A DNA stretch of 64,000 bases from a virus: the IMG/VR virus record IMGVR_UViG_3300030339_000012, positions 33,085 to 97,084 of that record, one strand, 5' to 3'. Every line of letters starts with the position of its first letter. Position 1 is the stretch's first letter. Positions 9,310 through 16,878 of the stretch are shown piece by piece. Under the pieces are notes generated by a model. The model searched no databases, was not told where the DNA came from, and saw only the letters and a program-made list of their open reading frames with translations. Both the position numbers and the translations under genes were made by a program.

Positions 9310-10163
9310 TAAAAATATATTCAATTCATTATATTAAGCCAGAATTTGTTGAGTTACAATATCATCAATTCAAAAAAAATTGTAATGATGAATATGAACT
9401 AATAATTGTAAATAATGCATTTGATGATAACACAAAAAATAGTATTATTGATATTTGTAAAAAATTTAATATAAATAGCATTAAAATAACTGATAATAAT
9501 AGTGAAAAATTTACATCACAATCTCATTTTTTTGCATTAGAATATATTTTACAAAATTACATAAAAATAGATGATACTAATAATATAAGTGTTATTTTAG
9601 ATTGCGATGTTTTTCCTTTTAAAAAATTTAGTTTTATTGATATATTAAATGGTAAAAAAATTTGTGGATTATATCAACAAAGAAATATTAATAATACATC
9701 ATATGAATATTTATCTGCAATATTTACAATATTTCATAATGATATAGATTTATCTAATTTCACTTTTAATGGAATTGCGGATACTGGATCTGGAACAAAT
9801 ATATTAATGAAAAAATATAGCACAGAGTTAGTTATACACACAGCAGCAATAGATATTGAATCCGATTATATATTTACTAATAATAAATTGGAATATCCAT
9901 ATAAACAAGAATATAGATGTCAATTTATAAGTAATGAATTCATACACTATTATAGAGGTTCAAATTGGTCAGAATCTGATGAGAATTATCACAATAAAAA
10001 AAATTTATTTTTGTTAAATTTTATAAATAATTATAATATTTACAAATTAAATTTAGATGATGTTGTATTATATGATACTGCTCATAGTGACAAAGGACTT
10101 AACGGAGTTGATCACAATTATAATAATTACAGATATATCGAAAAAATGAAAAATGAAAAATGA
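9306..10163 (+). CDS. GT-A fold glycosyltransferase
   Basis: The 285-residue protein has a Rossmann-like N-terminus (YELIIVNNAFDDNTK) and a DxD motif in VILDCDVFPFK (D99, D101), followed by CGLYQQRN, GIADTGSGTNILMKK and EFIHYYRGSNW. This is the layout of GT2-like nucleotide-diphospho-sugar transferases. It is translationally coupled to the GT6 gene. Its stop codon lies in the stem of a bidirectional terminator. Acceptor unknown. Confidence 0.7.
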   Translation: MIKIYSIHYIKPEFVELQYHQFKKNCNDEYELIIVNNAFDDNTKNSIIDICKKFNINSIKITDNNSEKFTSQSHFFALEYILQNYIKIDDTNNISVILDCDVFPFKKFSFIDILNGKKICGLYQQRNINNTSYEYLSAIFTIFHNDIDLSNFTFNGIADTGSGTNILMKKYSTELVIHTAAIDIESDYIFTNNKLEYPYKQEYRCQFISNEFIHYYRGSNWSESDENYHNKKNLFLLNFINNYNIYKLNLDDVVLYDTAHSDKGLNGVDHNYNNYRYIEKMKNEK

Positions 10164-10185
10164 ATTAATTTCATTTTTCATTTTT
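10149..10185. terminator. Bidirectional terminator between convergent genes
   Basis: A 16-bp perfect stem (10149-10164 with 10170-10185), with A-rich left and T-rich right ends, serves both the glycosyltransferase operon (+) and the gene ending at 10205 (-). Confidence 0.85.
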
Positions 10186-10204
10186 ATTATAAATAGAATG
10201 AAAA

Positions 10205-10606
10205 TTATTTATATAATAACTGAATTAAATTTTCAGTTAGAAAAGTAATCATTTTTTTACCTGGTTGTACTTCTACATCAGGAATTGATTTTATTATACT
10301 AAATTTATCATTTCCTTCAATTTTAAGCTCATCAATATATTTCTGAATATGTTCATCCTTTTCGTAATATGATTTCATTCCTTCTATTAATACTGTCAAA
10401 TTTACACCCATCTTATTGTTATATTTAATGCACTGTAATTCATTCTCATCTTTTTCAATAAGAATGTACCACAATTTACTTTTACTAACCTTTATATTTT
10501 CTAAAAATGTATAAGCACTCTTAGCTTTAGTATTTCTAGGCATTTTAGCAACTTTACCAGTAAATTGTACTATTTTATCTTTATCATTCTCTTGATTATT
10601 CTCCAT
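10205..10606 (-). CDS. Conserved phage protein, paralogue of the gene at 20220
   Basis: Function not recognised. The 133-residue soluble protein shares its C-terminal 75 residues with the protein at 20220-20705: both have a (Q/H)xxKYNxxxxxN start, a central I(E/K)GNDKFSIxxxx core and an amphipathic end. The first 45 residues are polar and Lys-rich. A TTAATATATA late-type element lies 24 bases upstream, as for its paralogue, so both are probably late proteins. Confidence 0.7.
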   Translation of the reverse strand: MENNQENDKDKIVQFTGKVAKMPRNTKAKSAYTFLENIKVSKSKLWYILIEKDENELQCIKYNNKMGVNLTVLIEGMKSYYEKDEHIQKYIDELKIEGNDKFSIIKSIPDVEVQPGKKMITFLTENLIQLLYK

Positions 10607-10630
10607 TAAATATATTTATTTTTATACATC

Positions 10631-10641
10631 TATATATTAAC
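10631..10641 (-). promoter_or_regulatory. Candidate late promoter element
   Basis: On the minus strand the sequence reads GTTAATATATA, 24 bases before the ATG at 10606. The same core precedes several presumed virion genes at similar spacing. Confidence 0.4.
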
Positions 10642-10732
10642 ATTAAAAGGTTCAATTTGTTTCAATTTTTGTTATATAAAAACATTTTTATATAAAATAT
10701 AAAGATTATTTAATTTAACTATAAATACTAAA

Positions 10733-10783
10733 ATGAATCAGTTTTTAAATAAACATTTGGACGAAATTATACTAAATAAATAA
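10733..10783 (+). CDS. Possible 16-residue leader peptide before DNA polymerase
   Basis: A short ATG frame (MNQFLNKHLDEIILNK) in the 223-base gap before the polymerase gene. It is preceded by TATAAATA at about 10720. Only position and the intact frame support it; it may be chance. Confidence 0.2.
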   Translation: MNQFLNKHLDEIILNK

Positions 10784-10829
10784 AAGTTCGTTGAAACTTT
10801 AATTGAAAATAAATTAAAATAAATAATAT

Positions 10830-12311
10830 ATGCTTGTAGATTACGAATATAAAAATAACAATTTAATATTAAGTTTTATAAACTCCAAAGGTAATATTGA
10901 ACTTAAATATTATCCTTGGGCTAGACCAACAAAATTCATAAAAACTACTGATGATGATTCAGAAAAAAGTGGTAGATATGTAACCTGGGATGGCTCCTCA
11001 GTAAAGGAAATTTATTCAAAATATCCAAATCGTTATTCAGTTTATGATTTTATTGATAGTTTTGATAAAAAAGAAAGGGATGAAATTTATTCATATAATG
11101 AACCTGATATATTCTTTGTAGATATAGAAAATGAGATATTAGACAAAAAACCTGAGCCTCATTTAGCTGAAAGTGCAATTCAAACAATTTCAATTGTAAA
11201 TAAGAATAAAGTGTTAGTAATTGGTACAGAACCATTAGATTCCAAACAAATTTTAAGTATAGAATCCGATTTGGTTACATACTTCAAAAAATTTGATATT
11301 GATTATAAATTTAAGTATATTCATTATAAAACTGAATTTGATATGCTTCATGCATTTTTTAATAAATTAGTTCCAAAGATGGCTGTAATAACTGGTTGGA
11401 ATTTCATTGGTTATGACTGGACATTCTTAGTTGCAAGAGCTAGAAAATTAGGACTTGAACCTGAGGTTGCATCATTCACAAGAAAACTTAATAAACCATT
11501 CAACCCACCAAATGCAATACATCCAGATTATTCTGAATTACCTGCTCATAGAGTTATTGTTGATTATATGGAATTATTTAAGAAATGGGATCAATCTGTT
11601 AAAGTTAAAGAAAGTTTATCACTTGATTTTGCATCTGAAAAAATACTTGGTAAAGAGATTAAGAAAATTAACTATGATGGTGATTTAAAAAGATTACACA
11701 GAGAAGATTTTAAAAAATTCGTGTTTTATAATGCAGTAGATAGTTGTCTTGTACAAAGGATTCATGAAAAAATGAAATATGTAGACATTCTTTATGGTAT
11801 GGCTGTATTAGGTAAAATTAAGATTAAAGATGCTATTTCTACTCTTGCTCTAACAGAAGGAATTTTAAGAGAGAAATTAAGAGATCAAAAAAATATTGTA
11901 CTTGTAAGAAATGAAGATAGTGAATATGGAGACACAGAATCTGAAGCTATAAAAGGAGGATGGGTTAAAGATCCAGTAAGAGGTATGGCAACATGGACAT
12001 GTTGTTTTGACTTTGCATCTCTATATCCTACAACAATGAGGGAATTTAATATATCAGCAGATTCATATAAAGGACAAAAAGTAAAAGGAAAAGACTACTC
12101 AATTTTTAATGGACATCAATTAGAAATTGATTCTGATGATATTGTTACTCTAAATGGTTCAGTATTTAAGAATGAAGACGGAGTTGTTACTCAAGTAATG
12201 GCTGAAGTATATTCAGATAGAAAAAAATGGAAGAAAGTAATGAATCAAAAGCACGAAGAACTTGAAAAATTAAAAGATGAATTAAAAAAATTAGAAGAAA
12301 CTGCATTATAA
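10830..12311 (+). CDS. DNA polymerase family B, N-terminal half (exonuclease plus motif A)
   Basis: Replicative T4 gp43-like polymerase, first part only. Seen: Exo I FVDIEN (D98, E100), Exo II NFIGYDWTFL (D196), Exo III YNAVDSCLV (D304), and polymerase motif A CFDFASLYPTTM with the catalytic D394. The frame ends at residue 493 after a RKKWKKVMNQK helix and a coiled coil. Motif B (KxxxNSxYG) and motif C (DTDS) are absent here and I found them nowhere else in the window. T4-like phages with gp43 split at about this point are known, so a separately encoded C-terminal half elsewhere in the genome is expected. The gene has a tidy stop followed directly by another gene, which argues against a recent frameshift. 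Confidence 0.9.
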   Translation: MLVDYEYKNNNLILSFINSKGNIELKYYPWARPTKFIKTTDDDSEKSGRYVTWDGSSVKEIYSKYPNRYSVYDFIDSFDKKERDEIYSYNEPDIFFVDIENEILDKKPEPHLAESAIQTISIVNKNKVLVIGTEPLDSKQILSIESDLVTYFKKFDIDYKFKYIHYKTEFDMLHAFFNKLVPKMAVITGWNFIGYDWTFLVARARKLGLEPEVASFTRKLNKPFNPPNAIHPDYSELPAHRVIVDYMELFKKWDQSVKVKESLSLDFASEKILGKEIKKINYDGDLKRLHREDFKKFVFYNAVDSCLVQRIHEKMKYVDILYGMAVLGKIKIKDAISTLALTEGILREKLRDQKNIVLVRNEDSEYGDTESEAIKGGWVKDPVRGMATWTCCFDFASLYPTTMREFNISADSYKGQKVKGKDYSIFNGHQLEIDSDDIVTLNGSVFKNEDGVVTQVMAEVYSDRKKWKKVMNQKHEELEKLKDELKKLEETAL

Positions 12312-12325
12312 GTAATAATAAAAAT

Positions 12326-12832
12326 ATGGTAATTCCAATATATTTAAAGCCAAAATTTAAAGTAGGAGATATAATTATATCATTATTTGATATTAATTTA
12401 GAATATTATCGTTTCACTCCTTATCATGAATTTACAATAATTAGTCATAATGATGAAGATGGTTATACAATTAAAGATAACGAATTAGGAATAGAATTAG
12501 TAGTAGATTCACATTATAAAAAAAATCCAATTCATGATTTATTAAAAAACTTTACGATAAAAACAGATTTAAATACTGCTAGAAAAAGATCAAATTATTT
12601 AAATAGAAAGAAAAATTTTATCGAATTTATTAGAACGAATTGTCCAAATCTAAGTTATGGTTATGATGAATATGAAAGATATGAAACTTGTAAAATAAAA
12701 AAAGGATATTGTAATTCTTGTAATATATCAGAAGATTGTATTTGTCATATTAGTTCTGATGCTGTTAATAAAAATTCAGATGTAATTAAATATATTAGGG
12801 ATAAAAAATTAAAAAAAATTAAAAATATTTGA
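12326..12832 (+). CDS. Small KVGD-type protein with Cys cluster
   Basis: Not recognised. The N-terminus PKFKVGDIIISLFD resembles the small SH3/KOW-like beta-barrel domain found repeatedly in this genome. A second half contains a Cys-rich segment (CPNLSYGY, CKIKKGYCNSCNISEDCICH) that could bind zinc. It ends in a basic tail, YIRDKKLKKIKNI. It lies immediately after the split polymerase gene, with a TGATG overlap to the next gene. Confidence 0.65.
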   Translation: MVIPIYLKPKFKVGDIIISLFDINLEYYRFTPYHEFTIISHNDEDGYTIKDNELGIELVVDSHYKKNPIHDLLKNFTIKTDLNTARKRSNYLNRKKNFIEFIRTNCPNLSYGYDEYERYETCKIKKGYCNSCNISEDCICHISSDAVNKNSDVIKYIRDKKLKKIKNI

Positions 12833-13122
12833 TGCCAAAAAATCTTGAATTATATCAAAAAATCTTAGATGCTTCAAATATGATTCACAATAAATCATTG
12901 AAAGGAAGCGGAAATTATATCATATTGAATTCGAAATGTTCAGAAATATTAGAAAAATACGAAGAACAACGAAAGAAAAAGGAAGATAGAAAGAAAAAAT
13001 TGAAACAGATAGAAAAATTATCAACTAATACAGATGATGAAATTAATAATATCCTATATTTTAGAAAGAATGAATCAGAAAAATATAGGCAAAAAATAGA
13101 ATTTAAACATAAAAAACATTAA
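12832..13122 (+). CDS. Small coiled-coil protein
   Basis: Not recognised. The start is the ATG in the TGATG overlap with the preceding stop. The 96-residue protein is highly charged; residues 40-65 (EEQRKKKEDRKKKLKQIEK) form a likely helix or coiled coil. A terminator follows. Confidence 0.6.
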   Translation: MPKNLELYQKILDASNMIHNKSLKGSGNYIILNSKCSEILEKYEEQRKKKEDRKKKLKQIEKLSTNTDDEINNILYFRKNESEKYRQKIEFKHKKH

Positions 13123-13137
13123 ATTAATAAAAATATA

Positions 13138-13169
13138 ATGAACTACATATTATTGTAGTTCATTTTTTT
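13138..13169 (+). terminator. Rho-independent terminator ending the polymerase operon
   Basis: A 10-bp stem (13138-13147 with 13154-13163), TATTAT loop and T7 tail. Confidence 0.85.
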
Positions 13170-13179
13170 ATTATCTTTG
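13153..13179 (+). promoter_or_regulatory. Bacteroidetes-type promoter
   Basis: TATCTTTG at 13172-13179 with TTG at 13153-13155 (spacer 16, slightly short). The -33 part lies within the terminator stem, so termination and initiation are back to back. Serves the operon beginning at 13209. Confidence 0.6.
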
Positions 13180-13208
13180 TACATTAATTATAAAAAAACA
13201 AATAGGGC

Positions 13209-13535
13209 ATGAAATCAGAATATGGATATAGCTTAGAAAATTCTTGGATAAACGAGAATAACATTGAAAATTATAAAGCATTTAACAAATTAATGGAAAC
13301 ATTTGAATTTGTAGGTGTTTTTTCAGATAAATTGATAATAAAAGTATTTAATCTAGCTTTTAGAATGACTGAAATTAAAAATTATTTGATAGATAATAAA
13401 ATTTCTAAAATAGAAGCAGACGTCAAATATAAAGAAGTTACAAATGAATTCGTAGATTTATTGAATGTTTATTGTATTTTCTCAAGTATTTTTAAAAGCA
13501 ATTGTACAATGTTATTTATAAGTATAGGATTATGA
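13209..13535 (+). CDS. Hypothetical small protein
   Basis: Not recognised. It is a 108-residue helical protein (NKISKIEADVKYKEVTNEFV). First gene behind the promoter at 13172, overlapping the next gene by ATGA. The downstream genes of this operon encode membrane proteins. Confidence 0.6.
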   Translation: MKSEYGYSLENSWINENNIENYKAFNKLMETFEFVGVFSDKLIIKVFNLAFRMTEIKNYLIDNKISKIEADVKYKEVTNEFVDLLNVYCIFSSIFKSNCTMLFISIGL

Positions 13536-13735
13536 AAATATTAATGGCTATAATTTTCTTTATCGCTTTTTGCGGAACAGTATTCTTTTTTGGTAAATTA
13601 ATGGTTTGGATGACATCTAAAATAAATCCAAGTTCATTTGAAAATAAAATGACAAATTCTCAAATATTGAGTTATAATATAATTATGACAGTATCAATTT
13701 TTTTGTGGACAATTCTCTATTATTTAAGCTTATAA
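13532..13735 (+). CDS. Small membrane protein, two TM segments
   Basis: The start is set at the ATG of the ATGA overlap; a TTG further upstream is less likely. The 67-residue product has an N-terminal TM helix (ILMAIIFFIAFCGTVFFFG) and a C-terminal one (YNIIMTVSIFLWTILYYL). No family recognised. Confidence 0.6.
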   Translation: MKILMAIIFFIAFCGTVFFFGKLMVWMTSKINPSSFENKMTNSQILSYNIIMTVSIFLWTILYYLSL

Positions 13736-13747
13736 AAAATAAAAATT

Positions 13748-14185
13748 ATGAAACCAGTAAGAGTTTTTTTTAAATCAGTGAGTAAATATTTTGAAACCTG
13801 TTCATTATGGGTTATTTTTGGTGTGACATACATATCAGCATTAGTTATTTTTCTATTGATGTTTCGTCTTTTTATTGGTAATAACGATGTTATTATTCTT
13901 AATGTTTTTATAAAACTTTCATTCTTTTTATCTTTTATATTTTCTTGCTTATCAACATTAACAGTTAGTAGTTCAAGAAAAAGTGATGTTTTTTGGAAAT
14001 ATCATAATGAAGTTGAAACTTTGATAAATGATTCTGATACAGTTGATTCTTTACACGATATATTTGATAACGAAATACAAAAATTATGGAAAATGTCAAT
14101 TGGTGGAATACATAATTTAGAAGCAAATAGATTGGTTTCATTAATTAATATAAAAATAAAAACAATTGAGAAAATAAAGCCATGA
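13748..14185 (+). CDS. Membrane protein with two N-terminal TM helices
   Basis: Residues 20-42 and 50-72 are hydrophobic helices; residues 75-145 form a soluble helical domain (VDSLHDIFDNEIQKLWKMS). Function unknown. It overlaps the next gene by ATGA and is part of the membrane-protein operon that ends with the cation transporter. Confidence 0.6.
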   Translation: MKPVRVFFKSVSKYFETCSLWVIFGVTYISALVIFLLMFRLFIGNNDVIILNVFIKLSFFLSFIFSCLSTLTVSSSRKSDVFWKYHNEVETLINDSDTVDSLHDIFDNEIQKLWKMSIGGIHNLEANRLVSLINIKIKTIEKIKP

Positions 14186-14421
14186 AAAATACAACAGTAG
14201 AGAGTTATTTATTATCTATTGAGGCATTAGGAGAAAATATTATAAAAAAAATAAAAATTTCTGCATATACAGATGATGTAGCATGTTATAATGTAACTTA
14301 TTTTGATGTTGAATTAGCAAAAAATAGAAAAAAATTAATCACTATTAAATTATCTGAATATCATTTATTTATAAATAAATTGATTCGTAAACAAAAACTT
14401 CAAAAACTATCTGAATATTAA
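14182..14421 (+). CDS. Small protein with basic C-terminal tail
   Basis: Not recognised. The 79-residue product is beta-rich and ends LFINKLIRKQKLQKLSEY, one of the RKxKLxKL tails shared by many small proteins of this phage. Confidence 0.55.
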   Translation: MKNTTVESYLLSIEALGENIIKKIKISAYTDDVACYNVTYFDVELAKNRKKLITIKLSEYHLFINKLIRKQKLQKLSEY

Positions 14422-14441
14422 TAATATTTAATAAATAAAAA

Positions 14442-15311
14442 ATGGAAAAAACTTTAGATATTACTGAGAAAAAGAGTGCTGCTTTTTTGTCTGTTATTGC
14501 ATCAGGAGCATTGACTATATTTAAGCTAATTGTTGGTTTATTAACAGGTAGTTTAGGAATATTGTCGGAAGCATTACACTCAACTTTGGATATGATAGCT
14601 GCTATTATAACATATTTTTCTGTTAGAATTTCAGATAAGCCTGCAGATAATGAACATAATTATGGACATGGTAAAGTAGAAAATTTGTCAGCATTTGCAG
14701 AGGCCATATTATTAGCAATTACAAGTATTTGGATAATTTATGAATCAATAACAAAGTTAATTTTAAATGATTTTAATGTTGAAGTGACTATATGGAGTTA
14801 TGTGGTTATTATATCATCTATTGTAATTGACATAAATAGATCAAGAATGCTTAAAAAAGTTGCATTAAAATATAATAGTCAAGCATTAGAAGCTGATTCT
14901 ATTCATTTTAAAACCGATATATGGAGTTCATGTGTTGTTTTAGTAGGGTTGATTCTTGTTAATTTTAATATACATTGGGCAGATTCAATTGCAGCATTAG
15001 GTGTTGCCTTTATCATAATTTTAGTTTCTTATAGATTAGCTAAAAACGCAATTGATGTTCTGTTAGATAAAGCGCCAGAAGGTGTAAGAGATATTATAAT
15101 AGAAATATTAAATAATCATGAAGAAGTTAAAATATACCATGATTTAAAAACCAGAAGTTCAGGAGCAGATACTTTCATTAAATTTGACTTGCATTTGAAT
15201 CCAGAACTAAGTTTATTAGAAGCTCATTCTGTTTGTGACAAAATTGAAATTGAGATTAAAGAAAAAATAAAAAGAAGTGAAATTTATATTCACATAGAAC
15301 CAAACGAATAA
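14442..15311 (+). CDS. Cation diffusion facilitator (zinc-type) transporter
   Basis: Inner-membrane metal/proton antiporter. Six TM helices are visible. The two metal-binding pairs are intact: H46 and D50 in SEALHSTLDM (TM2), H155 and D159 in ADSIHFKTDI (TM5), an HD-HD set that in characterised CDF proteins goes with zinc. The HNYGHGKVENLSAF segment after TM2 and the cytoplasmic domain (about 205-289, ending YIHIEPNE) are typical. At 289 residues it is full length. Such a transporter is rare in a phage; it could protect the infected cell from metal stress or feed zinc homeostasis (inference). Confidence 0.92.
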   Translation: MEKTLDITEKKSAAFLSVIASGALTIFKLIVGLLTGSLGILSEALHSTLDMIAAIITYFSVRISDKPADNEHNYGHGKVENLSAFAEAILLAITSIWIIYESITKLILNDFNVEVTIWSYVVIISSIVIDINRSRMLKKVALKYNSQALEADSIHFKTDIWSSCVVLVGLILVNFNIHWADSIAALGVAFIIILVSYRLAKNAIDVLLDKAPEGVRDIIIEILNNHEEVKIYHDLKTRSSGADTFIKFDLHLNPELSLLEAHSVCDKIEIEIKEKIKRSEIYIHIEPNE

Positions 15312-15315
15312 ATAA

Positions 15316-15522
15316 ATGATAAAATTTGATTTAACTGAAAAAGAAGAACAATCTGCAAATAAGTGGATTGAAAAACAAGAAAAAAAGAAAAAATCTCCTA
15401 AAACAGCAATAGGTGGTAGATTTAGTTACAAATTTACTCCAACAGGAATAGCAACAGCAGTGACTATAATTGATAATTATTTGAAAAAAGAAGAAAATAT
15501 AACTGATTATGACTGTTGGTAA
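15316..15522 (+). CDS. Conserved small phage protein
   Basis: The 68-residue protein has the layout LTEKEEQSANKWIEKQ...GGRFSYKFTPTGIATAV...ITDYDCW. I recall similar small proteins with the FTPTGI and DxxxW end in many phages, without a function. It starts four bases after the transporter stop and overlaps the next gene. Confidence 0.7.
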   Translation: MIKFDLTEKEEQSANKWIEKQEKKKKSPKTAIGGRFSYKFTPTGIATAVTIIDNYLKKEENITDYDCW

Positions 15523-16036
15523 AAATAAAAAAATGACAAAGGAAGAATTCATTGAACTAAATAATAGCATAAAAAATTCAATAATTGAAAAATATGGCGA
15601 TATGGCTTACTATGTGATAAATGATATTTTTAATGTTGGATTTATGGAAGATATCTGTATAGAACTCGGATATACAGTAACACGTTGTAATCTTGATTTT
15701 ACTATTTATTCTAAACTATTTGATGAGAATGGTAAAGAGATTGGAGTCATTAGTAATCAAGGAACACCTAGTATTGAGATTTATAAAAGACTAAAAAAAC
15801 ATGCTATTAAAATATCAAAAAATGAAAATGTAATTTCACCTATAGAAGGAATTCATAGAATTTTAGATTGGCATACAGTTGAAGGTAAATTACACAAATT
15901 AGCAGGTGGTGAAATAATTTTACATTTTAAGCCATTAGAAATTACTGATGAAGAAATTAAAGAATTTGATAATAGAACAAAAATGCTTGATTTATTAAAA
16001 ACGATGGTGACAAAAAATGATAATGTTGTGAATTAA
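15509..16036 (+). CDS. Hypothetical protein
   Basis: Not recognised. 175 residues, soluble, alpha/beta. The start at 15509 overlaps the previous gene by 14 bases; an in-frame ATG at 15533 is an alternative. Its stop lies in the loop-side of a terminator stem. Confidence 0.6.
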   Translation: MTVGKNKKMTKEEFIELNNSIKNSIIEKYGDMAYYVINDIFNVGFMEDICIELGYTVTRCNLDFTIYSKLFDENGKEIGVISNQGTPSIEIYKRLKKHAIKISKNENVISPIEGIHRILDWHTVEGKLHKLAGGEIILHFKPLEITDEEIKEFDNRTKMLDLLKTMVTKNDNVVN

Positions 16037-16054
16037 TTTTCACAACATTTTTTT
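16023..16054 (+). terminator. Rho-independent terminator
   Basis: A 10-bp stem (16023-16032 with 16039-16048), six-base loop, T7 tail. It ends the operon that starts at 13209. Confidence 0.85.
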
Positions 16055-16076
16055 ATATGAAAAACGGAAAATGTTT

Positions 16077-16088
16077 TTTAATATATAC
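16077..16088 (+). promoter_or_regulatory. Candidate late promoter element
   Basis: TTTAATATATAC, 20 bases before the ATG at 16108. Clearest copy of the late-type element. Confidence 0.45.
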
Positions 16089-16107
16089 ATAAAAATAACA
16101 AATTAAT

Positions 16108-16848
16108 ATGTTACCAAGAGATACTACTATTAGACAATTAAAAAAGTTAAGAAAGGAAACAAAAGGAAAAGACATTGGAGATTTAACAACTAATGATAGA
16201 TTGAATAAAGGTATTCCAAATTTACAATATATAGGAAATCCTGTTGATAACCATATAAGTAGCTGGGAAGAATTTGCTGCAAAGGATAGTAAACTACAAA
16301 CAATAGCATTCAAATCTAAATTAGTAAATAAATCAGTGAAAGAAAATAAATATAGTAATATGAAAGATATAAAAAATGTATTAAAATTTAAAGATTTTGA
16401 TGAAAACGTTGAAAAAACAGCCCATCATGTAACAGAAGGACCAGAAAAAGGTAATAATAAAATTGTAAACTCAGAAACACCAAATGCTGAACCAGATACT
16501 AAAAAATCAAAGTCTAATATTGATACAATAAAGGAAGCTAATGAAATGCCAAAATATACAATGTTAGGTCAAGAAAAAGATAACAAATCAAATCCTCTTT
16601 TTGGTATTGGAGCAGTTAAAGCACAAGAAATAAAGAAAATAACTGATTTTAATGTTATTGATCCACAAACACCAAAAGAAAGACCAATATTAAATGCTGG
16701 AGTATTTATTGATAATGATATAGTTAAAGGATATGTTAATAGAATAGAAGGTAGAGATGTTTATGTTGAATCTGTTGATGAACCAATGGTAATAAAAAAG
16801 TTTAATATTAAAGATGCTGTTAAAATAAAAAAAGATAAAAAAGAATAA
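16108..16848 (+). CDS. Probable virion-associated protein
   Basis: Function not recognised. 246 residues, Lys-rich with a disordered middle (residues 110-160) and a C-terminal small beta domain (GYVNRIEGRDVYVESVDEP ... KKFNIKDAVKI). The segment VLKFKDFDENV near residue 95 resembles the head-targeting N-termini of other proteins here. It has its own late-type element and a bidirectional terminator, so it is a single-gene late transcript. Confidence 0.6.
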   Translation: MLPRDTTIRQLKKLRKETKGKDIGDLTTNDRLNKGIPNLQYIGNPVDNHISSWEEFAAKDSKLQTIAFKSKLVNKSVKENKYSNMKDIKNVLKFKDFDENVEKTAHHVTEGPEKGNNKIVNSETPNAEPDTKKSKSNIDTIKEANEMPKYTMLGQEKDNKSNPLFGIGAVKAQEIKKITDFNVIDPQTPKERPILNAGVFIDNDIVKGYVNRIEGRDVYVESVDEPMVIKKFNIKDAVKIKKDKKE

Positions 16849-16876
16849 AAAAAGCTACTCATTTGAGTAGCTTTTT
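16849..16876. terminator. Bidirectional terminator
   Basis: A 13-bp stem (16849-16861 with 16864-16876) between convergent genes ending at 16848 (+) and 16879 (-). Confidence 0.85.
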
Positions 16877-16878
16877 GT

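Noticed and set aside
12250-12832. Frameshift joining the polymerase half to the following gene
   Set aside because: No motif B or C appears in any frame after 12311, and the next gene has its own KVGD domain.
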